DNA of 64,000 bases from Aspidapion aeneum (GCA_963576565.1 OY755038.1:140006989-140070988); one strand, 5' to 3'. Shown: positions 11,407 through 26,285, numbered from the stretch's first letter. Numbers and translations: made by a program. The notes: generated from the letters alone by a model not told the origin.

Positions 11407-12067
11407 CCTTATATATAGGTTTTACCCATAAGTAGAAAACAAAAACACTATTAATAGCAATCGGTTCATTGGAACCTTCAACTAATCTACCATCTCTAAG
11501 AATTTGAGCACAGATATCAGCTCCCACCAGAGCATCTATTGACCTTGACCTCTAAAAATCTGGATCAGCTGATTGACAATTTTGAATATGTAACAATTGA
11601 TTGCTGGACAAATTAGATGAGGGCAAATTTCCACATATTTTTGGAATTATTATTGCATTAAAGTCCATTAAAGAATTAATTTTGCCAGTAGGGCGGATTT
11701 TAGATGAGATTCCTTCAGAAGTATTGAGCATAGGCATTTGACCAATACCTTGGACCTCTAAAGATAATTTAAAACTATCTAAACCAAGACGTTTGAGGCG
11801 CTGGGTCAATAGCGCGCAGATCTTTTGCGCGCAGGCCAATTGCGCGCGGACAAATGTGCGCAACCAATTGCGTGCAACCATTAGCGCGCGGACAATTGCG
11901 TGCAACCATTAGCGCGCAACCATTAGCGCGCAAAAGCCGCGCATTGCGCGCATGTATATGTATCGGAGGGTGCTGACTCAATAGCGCGCAGGACATTGCG
12001 TGCAACAATCGCCAACTTGAAAACTTTTTTTGACAACAGGTTCAAATACAAAGCCTAGTGTACATTG

Positions 12068-15000
12068 AACCAAACCTAACCAAACCTAACCAAACCTAAC
12101 CAAACCTAACCAAACCTAACCAAACCTAACCAAACCTAACCAAACCTAACCAAACCTAACCAAACCTAACCAAACCTAACCAAACCTAACCAAACCTAAC
12201 CAAACCTAACCAAACCTAACCAAACCTAACCAAACCTAACCAAACCTAACCAAACCTAACCAAACCTAACCAAACCTAACCAAACCTAACCAAACCTAAC
12301 CAAACCTAACCAAACCTAACCAAACCTAACCAAACCTAACCAAACCTAACCAAACCTAACCAAACCTAACCAAACCTAACCAAACCTAACCAAACCTAAC
12401 CAAACCTAACCAAACCTAACCAAACCTAACCAAACCTAACCAAACCTAACCAAACCTAACCAAACCTAACCAAACCTAACCAAACCTAACCAAACCTAAC
12501 CAAACCTAACCAAACCTAACCAAACCTAACCAAACCTAACCAAACCTAACCAAACCTAACCAAACCTAACCAAACCTAACCAAACCTAACCAAACCTAAC
12601 CAAACCTAACCAAACCTAACCAAACCTAACCAAACCTAACCAAACCTAACCAAACCTAACCAAACCTAACCAAACCTAACCAAACCTAACCAAACCTAAC
12701 CAAACCTAACCAAACCTAACCAAACCTAACCAAACCTAACCAAACCTAACCAAACCTAACCAAACCTAACCAAACCTAACCAAACCTAACCAAACCTAAC
12801 CAAACCTAACCAAACCTAACCAAACCTAACCAAACCTAACCAAACCTAACCAAACCTAACCAAACCTAACCAAACCTAACCAAACCTAACCAAACCTAAC
12901 CAAACCTAACCAAACCTAACCAAACCTAACCAAACCTAACCAAACCTAACCAAACCTAACCAAACCTAACCAAACCTAACCAAACCTAACCAAACCTAAC
13001 CAAACCTAACCAAACCTAACCAAACCTAACCAAACCTAACCAAACCTAACCAAACCTAACCAAACCTAACCAAACCTAACCAAACCTAACCAAACCTAAC
13101 CAAACCTAACCAAACCTAACCAAACCTAACCAAACCTAACCAAACCTAACCAAACCTAACCAAACCTAACCAAACCTAACCAAACCTAACCAAACCTAAC
13201 CAAACCTAACCAAACCTAACCAAACCTAACCAAACCTAACCAAACCTAACCAAACCTAACCAAACCTAACCAAACCTAACCAAACCTAACCAAACCTAAC
13301 CAAACCTAACCAAACCTAACCAAACCTAACCAAACCTAACCAAACCTAACCAAACCTAACCAAACCTAACCAAACCTAACCAAACCTAACCAAACCTAAC
13401 CAAACCTAACCAAACCTAACCAAACCTAACCAAACCTAACCAAACCTAACCAAACCTAACCAAACCTAACCAAACCTAACCAAACCTAACCAAACCTAAC
13501 CAAACCTAACCAAACCTAACCAAACCTAACCAAACCTAACCAAACCTAACCAAACCTAACCAAACCTAACCAAACCTAACCAAACCTAACCAAACCTAAC
13601 CAAACCTAACCAAACCTAACCAAACCTAACCAAACCTAACCAAACCTAACCAAACCTAACCAAACCTAACCAAACCTAACCAAACCTAACCAAACCTAAC
13701 CAAACCTAACCAAACCTAACCAAACCTAACCAAACCTAACCAAACCTAACCAAACCTAACCAAACCTAACCAAACCTAACCAAACCTAACCAAACCTAAC
13801 CAAACCTAACCAAACCTAACCAAACCTAACCAAACCTAACCAAACCTAACCAAACCTAACCAAACCTAACCAAACCTAACCAAACCTAACCAAACCTAAC
13901 CAAACCTAACCAAACCTAACCAAACCTAACCAAACCTAACCAAACCTAACCAAACCTAACCAAACCTAACCAAACCTAACCAAACCTAACCAAACCTAAC
14001 CAAACCTAACCAAACCTAACCAAACCTAACCAAACCTAACCAAACCTAACCAAACCTAACCAAACCTAACCAAACCTAACCAAACCTAACCAAACCTAAC
14101 CAAACCTAACCAAACCTAACCAAACCTAACCAAACCTAACCAAACCTAACCAAACCTAACCAAACCTAACCAAACCTAACCAAACCTAACCAAACCTAAC
14201 CAAACCTAACCAAACCTAACCAAACCTAACCAAACCTAACCAAACCTAACCAAACCTAACCAAACCTAACCAAACCTAACCAAACCTAACCAAACCTAAC
14301 CAAACCTAACCAAACCTAACCAAACCTAACCAAACCTAACCAAACCTAACCAAACCTAACCAAACCTAACCAAACCTAACCAAACCTAACCAAACCTAAC
14401 CAAACCTAACCAAACCTAACCAAACCTAACCAAACCTAACCAAACCTAACCAAACCTAACCAAACCTAACCAAACCTAACCAAACCTAACCAAACCTAAC
14501 CAAACCTAACCAAACCTAACCAAACCTAACCAAACCTAACCAAACCTAACCAAACCTAACCAAACCTAACCAAACCTAACCAAACCTAACCAAACCTAAC
14601 CAAACCTAACCAAACCTAACCAAACCTAACCAAACCTAACCAAACCTAACCAAACCTAACCAAACCTAACCAAACCTAACCAAACCTAACCAAACCTAAC
14701 CAAACCTAACCAAACCTAACCAAACCTAACCAAACCTAACCAAACCTAACCAAACCTAACCAAACCTAACCAAACCTAACCAAACCTAACCAAACCTAAC
14801 CAAACCTAACCAAACCTAACCAAACCTAACCAAACCTAACCAAACCTAACCAAACCTAACCAAACCTAACCAAACCTAACCAAACCTAACCAAACCTAAC
14901 CAAACCTAACCAAACCTAACCAAACCTAACCAAACCTAACCAAACCTAACCAAACCTAACCAAACCTAACCAAACCTAACCAAACCTAACCAAACCTAAC

Positions 15001-15207
15001 CAAACCTAACCAAACCTAACCAAACCTAACCAAACCTAACCAAACCTAACCAAACCTAACCAAACCTAACCAAACCTAACCAAACCTAACCAAACCTAAC
15101 CAAACCTAACCAAACCTAACCAAACCTAACCAAACCTAACCAAACCTAACCAAACCTAACCAAACCTAACCAAACCTAACCAAACCTAACCAAACCTAAC
15201 CAAACCT
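12068..15207. repeat. CCTAACCAAA satellite array 2 (314 units)
   Basis: 3140 bp of the same 10-bp unit with no change of phase and no variant that I noticed. Minus strand TTAGGTTTGG. It starts after block copy 2 and ends ...AACCAAACCT directly against GATGG of block copy 3. Confidence 0.98.
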
Positions 15208-16191
15208 GATGGTTTTAACACACAGTGTTGAGGAATATAATAAGATTTTTCTGGGATATCTATATATAATATAAACGATTTTCATATGTCCTAAAGAAAG
15301 ATATTCATCCATAAACGCAGAATACTGTAATTCTGGATTTTTCGATAATCTTCTTTCAAGAGCTAGAAAGTTTTTTAGAGCTAGATCTCTACTATTAGGA
15401 AAGGTTGGTTCATCTGAACCAAAAGGTAAAGAAACTACAAATATACCGTTCGTCTCTATAAGCTGTTTCTAAAAATATTTTTTCCGCTTGTTCGTCGTCT
15501 GGGGACTTAACGGAAACCTTATATATAGGTTTTACCCATAAGTAGAAAACAAAAACACTATTAATAGCAATCGGTTCATTGGAACCTTCAACTAATCTAC
15601 CATCTCTAAGAATTTGAGCACAGATATCAGCTCCCACCAGAGCATCTATTGACCTTGACCTCTAAAAATCTGGATCAGCTGATTGACAATTTTGAATATG
15701 TAACAATTGATTGCTGGACAAATTAGATGAGGGCAAATTTCCACATATTTTTGGAATTATTATTGCATTAAAGTCCATTAAAGAATTAATTTTGCCAGTA
15801 GGGCGGATTTTAGATGAGATTCCTTCAGAAGTATTGAGCATAGGCATTTGACCAATACCTTGGACCTCTAAAGATAATTTAAAACTATCTAAACCAAGAC
15901 GTTTGAGGCGCTGGGTCAATAGCGCGCAGATCTTTTGCGCGCAGGCCAATTGCGCGCGGACAAATGTGCGCAAACAATTGCGTGCAACCATTAGCGCGCG
16001 GACAATTGCGTGCAACCATTAGCGCGCAACCAATTGCGCGCAACCATTAGCGCGCAAAAGCCGCGCATTGCGCGCATGTATATGTATCGGAGGGTGCTGA
16101 GTCAATAGCGCGCAGGACATTGCGTGCAACAATCGCCAACTTGAAAACTTTTTTTGACAACAGGTTCAAATACAAAGCCTAGTGTATATTG
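15208..16191. repeat. Higher-order repeat block, copy 3
   Basis: Same BEL/Pao PR-RT fragment and GCGC minisatellite as 5357-6325, without the Gypsy. The minisatellite is slightly longer (an extra ACCAATTGCGCGC unit near 16030). The open frames 15410-15637 and 15662-16015 (minus) are copies of the dead protease region. Confidence 0.95.
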
Positions 16192-19100
16192 AACCAAACC
16201 TAACCAAACCTAACCAAACCTAACCAAACCTAACCAAACCTAACCAAACCTAACCAAACCTAACCAAACCTAACCAAACCTAACCAAACCTAACCAAACC
16301 TAACCAAACCTAACCAAACCTAACCAAACCTAACCAAACCTAACCAAACCTAACCAAACCTAACCAAACCTAACCAAACCTAACCAAACCTAACCAAACC
16401 TAACCAAACCTAACCAAACCTAACCAAACCTAACCAAACCTAACCAAACCTAACCAAACCTAACCAAACCTAACCAAACCTAACCAAACCTAACCAAACC
16501 TAACCAAACCTAACCAAACCTAACCAAACCTAACCAAACCTAACCAAACCTAACCAAACCTAACCAAACCTAACCAAACCTAACCAAACCTAACCAAACC
16601 TAACCAAACCTAACCAAACCTAACCAAACCTAACCAAACCTAACCAAACCTAACCAAACCTAACCAAACCTAACCAAACCTAACCAAACCTAACCAAACC
16701 TAACCAAACCTAACCAAACCTAACCAAACCTAACCAAACCTAACCAAACCTAACCAAACCTAACCAAACCTAACCAAACCTAACCAAACCTAACCAAACC
16801 TAACCAAACCTAACCAAACCTAACCAAACCTAACCAAACCTAACCAAACCTAACCAAACCTAACCAAACCTAACCAAACCTAACCAAACCTAACCAAACC
16901 TAACCAAACCTAACCAAACCTAACCAAACCTAACCAAACCTAACCAAACCTAACCAAACCTAACCAAACCTAACCAAACCTAACCAAACCTAACCAAACC
17001 TAACCAAACCTAACCAAACCTAACCAAACCTAACCAAACCTAACCAAACCTAACCAAACCTAACCAAACCTAACCAAACCTAACCAAACCTAACCAAACC
17101 TAACCAAACCTAACCAAACCTAACCAAACCTAACCAAACCTAACCAAACCTAACCAAACCTAACCAAACCTAACCAAACCTAACCAAACCTAACCAAACC
17201 TAACCAAACCTAACCAAACCTAACCAAACCTAACCAAACCTAACCAAACCTAACCAAACCTAACCAAACCTAACCAAACCTAACCAAACCTAACCAAACC
17301 TAACCAAACCTAACCAAACCTAACCAAACCTAACCAAACCTAACCAAACCTAACCAAACCTAACCAAACCTAACCAAACCTAACCAAACCTAACCAAACC
17401 TAACCAAACCTAACCAAACCTAACCAAACCTAACCAAACCTAACCAAACCTAACCAAACCTAACCAAACCTAACCAAACCTAACCAAACCTAACCAAACC
17501 TAACCAAACCTAACCAAACCTAACCAAACCTAACCAAACCTAACCAAACCTAACCAAACCTAACCAAACCTAACCAAACCTAACCAAACCTAACCAAACC
17601 TAACCAAACCTAACCAAACCTAACCAAACCTAACCAAACCTAACCAAACCTAACCAAACCTAACCAAACCTAACCAAACCTAACCAAACCTAACCAAACC
17701 TAACCAAACCTAACCAAACCTAACCAAACCTAACCAAACCTAACCAAACCTAACCAAACCTAACCAAACCTAACCAAACCTAACCAAACCTAACCAAACC
17801 TAACCAAACCTAACCAAACCTAACCAAACCTAACCAAACCTAACCAAACCTAACCAAACCTAACCAAACCTAACCAAACCTAACCAAACCTAACCAAACC
17901 TAACCAAACCTAACCAAACCTAACCAAACCTAACCAAACCTAACCAAACCTAACCAAACCTAACCAAACCTAACCAAACCTAACCAAACCTAACCAAACC
18001 TAACCAAACCTAACCAAACCTAACCAAACCTAACCAAACCTAACCAAACCTAACCAAACCTAACCAAACCTAACCAAACCTAACCAAACCTAACCAAACC
18101 TAACCAAACCTAACCAAACCTAACCAAACCTAACCAAACCTAACCAAACCTAACCAAACCTAACCAAACCTAACCAAACCTAACCAAACCTAACCAAACC
18201 TAACCAAACCTAACCAAACCTAACCAAACCTAACCAAACCTAACCAAACCTAACCAAACCTAACCAAACCTAACCAAACCTAACCAAACCTAACCAAACC
18301 TAACCAAACCTAACCAAACCTAACCAAACCTAACCAGACCTAACCAAACCTAACCAAACCTAACCAAACCTAACCAAACCTAACCAAACCTAACCAAACC
18401 TAACCAAACCTAACCAAACCTAACCAAACCTAACCAAACCTAACCAAACCTAACCAAACCTAACCAAACCTAACCAAACCTAACCAAACCTAACCAAACC
18501 TAACCAAACCTAACCAAACCTAACCAAACCTAACCAAACCTAACCAAACCTAACCAAACCTAACCAAACCTAACCAAACCTAACCAAACCTAACCAAACC
18601 TAACCAAACCTAACCAAACCTAACCAAACCTAACCAAACCTAACCAAACCTAACCAAACCTAACCAAACCTAACCAAACCTAACCAAACCTAACCAAACC
18701 TAACCAAACCTAACCAAACCTAACCAAACCTAACCAAACCTAACCAAACCTAACCAAACCTAACCAAACCTAACCAAACCTAACCAAACCTAACCAAACC
18801 TAACCAAACCTAACCAAACCTAACCAAACCTAACCAAACCTAACCAAACCTAACCAAACCTAACCAAACCTAACCAAACCTAACCAAACCTAACCAAACC
18901 TAACCAAACCTAACCAAACCTAACCAAACCTAACCAAACCTAACCAAACCTAACCAAACCTAACCAAACCTAACCAAACCTAACCAAACCTAACCAAACC
19001 TAACCAAACCTAACCAAACCTAACCAAACCTAACCAAACCTAACCAAACCTAACCAAACCTAACCAAACCTAACCAAACCTAACCAAACCTAACCAAACC

Positions 19101-22100
19101 TAACCAAACCTAACCAAACCTAACCAAACCTAACCAAACCTAACCAAACCTAACCAAACCTAACCAAACCTAACCAAACCTAACCAAACCTAACCAAACC
19201 TAACCAAACCTAACCAAACCTAACCAAACCTAACCAAACCTAACCAAACCTAACCAAACCTAACCAAACCTAACCAAACCTAACCAAACCTAACCAAACC
19301 TAACCAAACCTAACCAAACCTAACCAAACCTAACCAAACCTAACCAAACCTAACCAAACCTAACCAAACCTAACCAAACCTAACCAAACCTAACCAAACC
19401 TAACCAAACCTAACCAAACCTAACCAAACCTAACCAAACCTAACCAAACCTAACCAAACCTAACCAAACCTAACCAAACCTAACCAAACCTAACCAAACC
19501 TAACCAAACCTAACCAAACCTAACCAAACCTAACCAAACCTAACCAAACCTAACCAAACCTAACCAAACCTAACCAAACCTAACCAAACCTAACCAAACC
19601 TAACCAAACCTAACCAAACCTAACCAAACCTAACCAAACCTAACCAAACCTAACCAAACCTAACCAAACCTAACCAAACCTAACCAAACCTAACCAAACC
19701 TAACCAAACCTAACCAAACCTAACCAAACCTAACCAAACCTAACCAAACCTAACCAAACCTAACCAAACCTAACCAAACCTAACCAAACCTAACCAAACC
19801 TAACCAAACCTAACCAAACCTAACCAAACCTAACCAAACCTAACCAAACCTAACCAAACCTAACCAAACCTAACCAAACCTAACCAAACCTAACCAAACC
19901 TAACCAAACCTAACCAAACCTAACCAAACCTAACCAAACCTAACCAAACCTAACCAAACCTAACCAAACCTAACCAAACCTAACCAAACCTAACCAAACC
20001 TAACCAAACCTAACCAAACCTAACCAAACCTAACCAAACCTAACCAAACCTAACCAAACCTAACCAAACCTAACCAAACCTAACCAAACCTAACCAAACC
20101 TAACCAAACCTAACCAAACCTAACCAAACCTAACCAAACCTAACCAAACCTAACCAAACCTAACCAAACCTAACCAAACCTAACCAAACCTAACCAAACC
20201 TAACCAAACCTAACCAAACCTAACCAAACCTAACCAAACCTAACCAAACCTAACCAAACCTAACCAAACCTAACCAAACCTAACCAAACCTAACCAAACC
20301 TAACCAAACCTAACCAAACCTAACCAAACCTAACCAAACCTAACCAAACCTAACCAAACCTAACCAAACCTAACCAAACCTAACCAAACCTAACCAAACC
20401 TAACCAAACCTAACCAAACCTAACCAAACCTAACCAAACCTAACCAAACCTAACCAAACCTAACCAAACCTAACCAAACCTAACCAAACCTAACCAAACC
20501 TAACCAAACCTAACCAAACCTAACCAAACCTAACCAAACCTAACCAAACCTAACCAAACCTAACCAACCTACCAAACCTAACCAAACCTAACCAAACCTA
20601 ACCAAACCTAACCAAACCTAACCAAACCTAACCAAACCTAACCAAACCTAACCAAACCTAACCAAACCTAACCAAACCTAACCAAACCTAACCAAACCTA
20701 ACCAAACCTAACCAAACCTAACCAAACCTAACCAAACCTAACCAAACCTAACCAAACCTAACCAAACCTAACCAAACCTAACCAAACCTAACCAAACCTA
20801 ACCAAACCTAACCAAACCTAACCAAACCTAACCAAACCTAACCAAACCTAACCAAACCTAACCAAACCTAACCAAACCTAACCAAACCTAACCAAACCTA
20901 ACCAAACCTAACCAAACCTAACCAAACCTAACCAAACCTAACCAAACCTAACCAAACCTAACCAAACCTAACCAAACCTAACCAAACCTAACCAAACCTA
21001 ACCAAACCTAACCAAACCTAACCAAACCTAACCAAACCTAACCAAACCTAACCAAACCTAACCAAACCTAACCAAACCTAACCAAACCTAACCAAACCTA
21101 ACCAAACCTAACCAAACCTAACCAAACCTAACCAAACCTAACCAAACCTAACCAAACCTAACCAAACCTAACCAAACCTAACCAAACCTAACCAAACCTA
21201 ACCAAACCTAACCAAACCTAACCAAACCTAACCAAACCTAACCAAACCTAACCAAACCTAACCAAACCTAACCAAACCTAACCAAACCTAACCAAACCTA
21301 ACCAAACCTAACCAAACCTAACCAAACCTAACCAAACCTAACCAAACCTAACCAAACCTAACCAAACCTAACCAAACCTAACCAAACCTAACCAAACCTA
21401 ACCAAACCTAACCAAACCTAACCAAACCTAACCAAACCTAACCAAACCTAACCAAACCTAACCAAACCTAACCAAACCTAACCAAACCTAACCAAACCTA
21501 ACCAAACCTAACCAAACCTAACCAAACCTAACCAAACCTAACCAAACCTAACCAAACCTAACCAAACCTAACCAAACCTAACCAAACCTAACCAAACCTA
21601 ACCAAACCTAACCAAACCTAACCAAACCTAACCAAACCTAACCAAACCTAACCAAACCTAACCAAACCTAACCAAACCTAACCAAACCTAACCAAACCTA
21701 ACCAAACCTAACCAAACCTAACCAAACCTAACCAAACCTAACCAAACCTAACCAAACCTAACCAAACCTAACCAAACCTAACCAAACCTAACCAAACCTA
21801 ACCAAACCTAACCAAACCTAACCAAACCTAACCAAACCTAACCAAACCTAACCAAACCTAACCAAACCTAACCAAACCTAACCAAACCTAACCAAACCTA
21901 ACCAAACCTAACCAAACCTAACCAAACCTAACCAAACCTAACCAAACCTAACCAAACCTAACCAAACCTAACCAAACCTAACCAAACCTAACCAAACCTA
22001 ACCAAACCTAACCAAACCTAACCAAACCTAACCAAACCTAACCAAACCTAACCAAACCTAACCAAACCTAACCAAACCTAACCAAACCTAACCAAACCTA

Positions 22101-24517
22101 ACCAAACCTAACCAAACCTAACCAAACCTAACCAAACCTAACCAAACCTAACCAAACCTAACCAAACCTAACCAAACCTAACCAAACCTAACCAAACCTA
22201 ACCAAACCTAACCAAACCTAACCAAACCTAACCAAACCTAACCAAACCTAACCAAACCTAACCAAACCTAACCAAACCTAACCAAACCTAACCAAACCTA
22301 ACCAAACCTAACCAAACCTAACCAAACCTAACCAAACCTAACCAAACCTAACCAAACCTAACCAAACCTAACCAAACCTAACCAAACCTAACCAAACCTA
22401 ACCAAACCTAACCAAACCTAACCAAACCTAACCAAACCTAACCAAACCTAACCAAACCTAACCAACCTAACCAAACCTAACCAAACCTAACCAAACCTAA
22501 CCAAACCTAACCAAACCTAACCAAACCTAACCAAACCTAACCAAACCTAACCAAACCTAACCAAACCTAACCAAACCTAACCAAACCTAACCAAACCTAA
22601 CCAAACCTAACCAAACCTAACCAAACCTAACCAAACCTAACCAAACCTAACCAAACCTAACCAAACCTAACCAAACCTAACCAAACCTAACCAAACCTAA
22701 CCAAACCTAACCAAACCTAACCAAACCTAACCAAACCTAACCAAACCTAACCAAACCTAACCAAACCTAACCAAACCTAACCAAACCTAACCAAACCTAA
22801 CCAAACCTAACCAAACCTAACCAAACCTAACCAAACCTAACCAAACCTAACCAAACCTAACCAAACCTAACCAAACCTAACCAAACCTAACCAAACCTAA
22901 CCAAACCTAACCAAACCTAACCAAACCTAACCAAACCTAACCAAACCTAACCAAACCTAACCAAACCTAACCAAACCTAACCAAACCTAACCAAACCTAA
23001 CCAAACCTAACCAAACCTAACCAAACCTAACCAAACCTAACCAAACCTAACCAAACCTAACCAAACCTAACCAAACCTAACCAAACCTAACCAAACCTAA
23101 CCAAACCTAACCAAACCTAACCAAACCTAACCAAACTAACCAAACCTAACCAAACCTAACCAAACCTAACCAAACCTAACCAAACCTAACCAAACCTAAC
23201 CAAACCTAACCAAACCTAACCAAACCTAACCAAACCTAACCAAACCTAACCAAACCTAACCAAACCTAACCAAACCTAACCAAACCTAACCAAACCTAAC
23301 CAAACCTAACCAAACCTAACCAAACCTAACCAAACCTAACCAAACCTAACCAAACCTAACCAAACCTAACCAAACCTAACCAAACCTAACCAAACCTAAC
23401 CAAACCTAACCAAACCTAACCAAACCTAACCAAACCTAACCAAACCTAACCAAACCTAACCAAACCTAACCAAACCTAACCAAACCTAACCAAACCTAAC
23501 CAAACCTAACCAAACCTAACCAAACCTAACCAAACCTAACCAAACCTAACCAAACCTAACCAAACCTAACCAAACCTAACCAAACCTAACCAAACCTAAC
23601 CAAACCTAACCAAACCTAACCAAACCTAACCAAACCTAACCAAACCTAACCAAACCTAACCAAACCTAACCAAACCTAACCAAACCTAACCAAACCTAAC
23701 CAAACCTAACCAAACCTAACCAAACCTAACCAAACCTAACCAAACCTAACCAAACCTAACCAAACCTAACCAAACCTAACCAAACCTAACCAAACCTAAC
23801 CAAACCTAACCAAACCTAACCAAACCTAACCAAACCTAACCAAACCTAACCAAACCTAACCAAACCTAACCAAACCTAACCAAACCTAACCAAACCTAAC
23901 CAAACCTAACCAAACCTAACCAAACCTAACCAAACCTAACCAAACCTAACCAAACCTAACCAAACCTAACCAAACCTAACCAAACCTAACCAAACCTAAC
24001 CAAACCTAACCAAACCTAACCAAACCTAACCAAACCTAACCAAACCTAACCAAACCTAACCAAACCTAACCAAACCTAACCAAACCTAACCAAACCTAAC
24101 CAAACCTAACCAAACCTAACCAAACCTGACCAAACCTGACCAAACCTAACCAAACCTAACCAAACCTAACAACCAAACCTAACCAAACCTAACCAAACCT
24201 AACCAAACCTAACCAAACCTAACCAAACCTAACCAAACCTAACCAAACCTAACCAAACCTAACCAAACCTAACCATACCTAACCAAACCTAACCAAACCT
24301 AACCAAACCTAACCAAACCTAACCAAACCTAACCAAACCTAACCAAACCTAACCAACCTAACCAAACCTAACCAAACCTAACCAAACCTAACCAAACCTA
24401 ACCAAACCTAACCAAACCTAACCAAACCTAACCAAACCTAACCAAACCTAACCAAACCTAACCAAACCTAACCAAACCTAACCAAACCTAACCAAACCTA
24501 ACCAAACCTAACCAAAC
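16192..24517. repeat. CCTAACCAAA satellite array 3 (at least 830 units, runs into gap)
   Basis: 8326 bp of the 10-bp unit. The first ~2 kb are perfect. Variants then appear: a substitution at about 18336, 1-2 bp losses near 20566, 22466 and 23135, and a cluster toward the gap (CCTGACC twice near 24128, an extra AAC near 24170, CCATACC near 24276, a loss near 24354). The array is cut by Ns, so its true length is unknown. Confidence 0.98.
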
Positions 24518-24717
24518 NNNNNNNNNNNNNNNNNNNNNNNNNNNNNNNNNNNNNNNNNNNNNNNNNNNNNNNNNNNNNNNNNNNNNNNNNNNNNNNNNNN
24601 NNNNNNNNNNNNNNNNNNNNNNNNNNNNNNNNNNNNNNNNNNNNNNNNNNNNNNNNNNNNNNNNNNNNNNNNNNNNNNNNNNNNNNNNNNNNNNNNNNNN
24701 NNNNNNNNNNNNNNNNN
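24518..24717. other. Assembly gap (200 Ns)
   Basis: Exactly 200 unknown bases, probably a placeholder length. The right flank (CACTGGATGCTCAC) is not satellite. Open frames made of X across it are artefacts. Confidence 0.99.
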
Positions 24718-25175
24718 CACTGGATGCTCACATGATATCGATCGGAATAATTCACTGGATAAGTATAGTTTTATGAAACAAATATACCTCATGTAGATAC
24801 ATTTATCTCTATTAGCACATTGAAACTGTATATTACATTGTCTTTTTTATAAAGTTATTTAAGAGAAACGATTGTCTCCTAACCAAAGCAAGCAATTTTT
24901 TGATCTTTGCCTTTCTATGCTATGGTATAAAAAAAGTTATCCCAAAAATAATGAAATATACTTTAAGTGGGGCCTGAACTATAAGGCCTTTTGCCAAAAT
25001 GATGTCACAGTAACTCAGAGTTACCAGTTATATGATCAGAGTGATCAGCCAGTGACAGATGATAAATAAAAAATGGCTCTCACATAAAAAATACTCTGCC
25101 AATATATGGGCCCCTAAGCTCACACTAGGTATACTATAGTTATAGTGTACGTGTGAGCTAATATAACTAAAAACT
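24718..25175. other. Unrecognised AT-rich sequence after the gap
   Basis: No gene recognised. A 65-codon open frame at 24872-25069 has no family resemblance. The stretch near 25120-25165 (GTGTGAGCTAATATAAC) has a weak counterpart at 39945-39965, just beyond element A, so both may belong to one older repeat into which A inserted. Confidence 0.45.
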
Positions 25176-25510
25176 TAAATATATTTTATTCAACTCCAGA
25201 CTAAATTACCTTTTGTTTGATACTACACAAGCCATGTTTTGACTTAATCTCAAATTTTTCAAATCTACCCCCTTAAAAAAAAACTAAAATGTATTTTGTT
25301 AAACTTCGGACTCAATTACCTTTCGTTTCATATCACACACGCCATATTTTCACTTTAACTCTAATTTTTGAAATATACCCCCACCCTTTTTTTTAAAATA
25401 AATTAAAATGTATTTTGTTTAGCTCCAGACACAATTACCTTTCGTTTGATATTACACACGATATATTTTCACATAACATCTAATTTTTGAAATCTACCCC
25501 CACCCTTTTA
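25176..25510. repeat. Three divergent ~115-bp tandem repeats
   Basis: Units share CCAGAC.(A/C)AATTACCTTT(T/C)GTTT, then ...ACACACG/ACAAGCCAT, and end AATTTTTGAAATCTACCCCCACCC. They precede ATTTCATTAAAATCGGCC...GAGTTATGCGCGTG and a (GACA)n tract, a combination I associate with widespread insect repeats of unclear class. Confidence 0.7.
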
Positions 25511-25630
25511 TTTGGTTTGTGTTTGGTGGATTTTGTTCATTTTTAAATGGGACCATCTCGACCCAAGACCCAGCCTAGGTACCAAATTTCATTAAAATCG
25601 GCCAAGCAGTTTTTGAGTTATGCGCGTGGG

Positions 25631-25772
<142 letters not shown>

Positions 25773-25836
25773 GGCGCAACCAAAAAGTTTCAAAATCATC
25801 TGAAACGCAAAGATATATAAAAAAATTTGAAATCAG

Positions 25837-26279
25837 TGTACGTGCAAGACAAATAATACTTAGTTAATTTTCCTAAATATTAATTATTCCGTTGCACTGA
25901 GCCATACAGGTTGTCACGTGACACCGCAAAGTGCGCGGATAGAAAGTGCGCAACCCACATCGTAGCCTCCATATTGAAACCGGCGTGTTTTACTCGGTTT
26001 CCAAAACTACAATTCAATCAATTTGCAATTAGTGTCAATCAATTCTAAAATCATTCCAATCCGTTACCTCAACTCCTCACAGTGATTTCGATCAACTCAA
26101 GAACTCTGGTAGAAGCCTGGGCGCCCAGTGAATGGAATTTGTACCGCCGAGAAATAGCAAGGTAGGTGTCAATAGACATTTTGTATGGTTCTTGCGTTAT
26201 TTTCCATTTTTATCCTTAATGCGTTAAAAGTTTAACCAGCGCCTAAAGCTGTCGAAAGGGTGTATGTCTTGTGCATACA
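25837..26279 (+). repeat. 5' LTR of element A
   Basis: 443 bp, TGTACGTGCAAG...GTGCATACA. The 3' LTR is 464 bp, mainly because of a 21-bp stretch (CGGCACGATGAGAGAGAGATC) absent here. Substitutions are few. A donor-like AAGGTAGGTGTC lies at about 26159. Confidence 0.95.
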
Positions 26280-26285
26280 TTTTTA

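Larger units (their letters stand above)
6476..12067. repeat. Higher-order repeat block, copy 2, split by a Gypsy element
   Basis: 6476-6789 and 11407-12067 together equal the block seen at 5357-6325 and 15208-16191. The interruption is the Gypsy insertion at 6790-11406. One CCTTA target duplication remains on each side, and copies 1 and 3 supply the empty site (CCTTATATATAGG). Confidence 0.95.

Noticed and set aside
6326..24517. CRISPR-like array
   Set aside because: No spacers; a pure 10-bp tandem repeat in a eukaryotic context.
24498..24792. Two minus-strand open frames made largely of X
   Set aside because: They cross the 200-N gap and are artefacts.
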